From positions 1 through 6,642 of the forward strand of contig JANWZF010000009.1 in the NCBI GenBank assembly GCA_025054905.1: 6,642 nucleotides of DNA. The letters are read 5' to 3'. How positions within the stretch are numbered: position 1 is the stretch's first letter; each line of letters starts with the position of its first letter. Shown piece after piece: positions 6,274 to 6,642 of this stretch. The position numbers and the translations under genes are program-made. The notes under the pieces were generated by a model that did not search any database, had not been told where the DNA came from, and saw nothing but the letters and a program-made list of their open reading frames with translations. This stretch comes from Tepidimonas sp. GTDB lineage: Bacteria > Pseudomonadota > Gammaproteobacteria > Burkholderiales > Burkholderiaceae_C.

Positions 6274-6280
6274 AGAGGAG
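6274..6280 (+). promoter_or_regulatory. Ribosome binding site of yggX
   Basis: AGAGGAG, 8 nt before the ATG at 6289. It fixes this start over the in-frame ATGs at 6226 and 6298. Confidence 0.75.
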
Positions 6281-6288
6281 TCTGCACG

Positions 6289-6564
6289 ATGGCACGCATG
6301 GTTCGCTGCATCAAGCTCGGCATCGAGGCCGAAGGTCTGGATTTCCCACCCTACCCGGGCGAGCTGGGCAAACGCATCTACGAGAACGTCAGCAAGCAAG
6401 CCTGGCAGGACTGGCTGCGCCACCAGACGATGCTGGTCAACGAAAACCGCCTGAATCTGGCCGATGCTCGGGCACGCCAGTACCTGGCGCGGCAGATGGA
6501 GCGGCACTTCTTTGGCGACGGCGCCGACGTGGCCGCCGGCTACGTGCCACCGTCGCAGGGCTGA
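6289..6564 (+). CDS. yggX: Probable Fe(2+)-trafficking protein, YggX family
   Basis: Small cytoplasmic protein linked in enterobacteria to iron trafficking and to protecting iron-sulfur clusters from superoxide; its biochemical mechanism is not settled. The 91 residues equal the length of E. coli YggX. Recognisable are the conserved Cys7 (RCIKLG), EAEGLDF (13-19), the signature PPYPGELGKRIYENVSKQAW (20-39, ELGKRIY at its core), QTMLVNENRLN (46-56) and a C-terminal GYVPP near 85-89. The ATG at 6289 is fixed by AGAGGAG 8 nt upstream and by alignment with the E. coli start; the in-frame ATG at 6226 would add 21 unconserved residues. The gene diverges from fpr, also an oxidative-stress function in other bacteria, and is followed after one base by an MnmC-type gene, suggesting co-transcription. 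Confidence 0.95.
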   Translation: MARMVRCIKLGIEAEGLDFPPYPGELGKRIYENVSKQAWQDWLRHQTMLVNENRLNLADARARQYLARQMERHFFGDGADVAAGYVPPSQG

Positions 6565-6565
6565 C

Positions 6566-6642
6566 GTGACCGACGTCGTCCAGTGGCTGGCCGACGGCAC
6601 CCCACACAGCCCCCGCTTCGGCGATGTGTTTCGCAGCCGGGG
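6566..6642 (+). CDS. mnmC: Start of MnmC/MnmD-type tRNA wobble-uridine modification protein (truncated)
   Basis: Only 25 codons are visible before the right edge. They read VTDVVQWLADGTPHSPRFGD followed by VFRSR. The (D/E)GTPxSxxFxDxYxS pattern is the N-terminal signature of the MnmC methyltransferase (MnmD, DUF752) domain, which makes the last methylation of 5-methylaminomethyl-2-thiouridine at tRNA position 34. Betaproteobacteria often carry the bifunctional form with a C-terminal FAD-dependent oxidase, but that part lies outside the window, so MnmC versus stand-alone MnmD is open. The GTG at 6566 begins one base after the yggX stop, and the GCAGGG inside the end of yggX is only a weak ribosome site, so coupled translation is likely. 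Confidence 0.65.
   Translation, partial: MTDVVQWLADGTPHSPRFGDVFRSR

Noticed and set aside
6226..6288. In-frame upstream ATG extending YggX by 21 residues
   Set aside because: The ATG at 6289 has a good ribosome site and gives the exact family length of 91 residues.
1..6642. CRISPR arrays, tRNA/rRNA genes, insertion sequences, phage genes
   Set aside because: Reading both strands showed no regularly spaced repeats, RNA gene motifs, transposase motifs or terminal inverted repeats. The window is almost fully covered by recognised protein genes.

Overview
The window looks like a chromosomal segment of a GC-rich betaproteobacterium, most likely Burkholderiales (Comamonadaceae-like). This rests on the very high GC, on how well the proteins fit the beta/gamma-proteobacterial forms of their families (class 2 PyrD, short class I Fpr, DsbB, YggX, an MnmC-type start), and on genes that seem to begin transcription at or near their start codon. 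The genus cannot be fixed from the sequence alone. Almost everything here is housekeeping. The one accessory-type gene is the SNF2-like helicase cut off by the left edge.

Layout: (1) 1-534, minus strand: the N-terminal 178 residues of a large SNF2/superfamily II helicase, ending just after the Walker A and Ia regions. (2) 535-756: a 222-bp divergent intergenic region. (3) 757-2829, plus: oligopeptidase A, an M3 zinc peptidase. (4) 2862-3566, minus: ribose-5-phosphate isomerase A, convergent with the peptidase. A strong GC-rich hairpin between them carries both stop codons in its outer stem. (5) 3567-3626: a 60-bp divergent promoter region shared by rpiA and pyrD. (6) 3627-4682, plus: class 2 (quinone-linked) dihydroorotate dehydrogenase. 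(7) 4731-5243 and 5251-6030, minus: an operon-like pair, fpr (ferredoxin/flavodoxin-NADP reductase) followed 7 nt later by dsbB. (8) 6031-6288: a divergent regulatory region with a TTTGGT-N8-ACCAAA dyad and several -10-like hexamers. (9) 6289-6564, plus: the Fe(II)-trafficking/oxidative-damage protein YggX. One base after it comes the truncated start of an MnmC/MnmD-type tRNA-modification gene (6566 to the right edge).

The genes do not form one pathway. They cover peptide turnover, the pentose phosphate pathway, pyrimidine synthesis, redox and disulfide chemistry, iron/oxidative-stress protection and tRNA modification. A loose theme on the right half is redox: PyrD and DsbB both pass electrons to the quinone pool, and Fpr and YggX are both linked to iron-sulfur protection in other bacteria. 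I see no RNA genes, insertion sequences, CRISPR arrays or attachment sites, and no complete novel system. The best lead for an accessory system lies off the left edge with the helicase.
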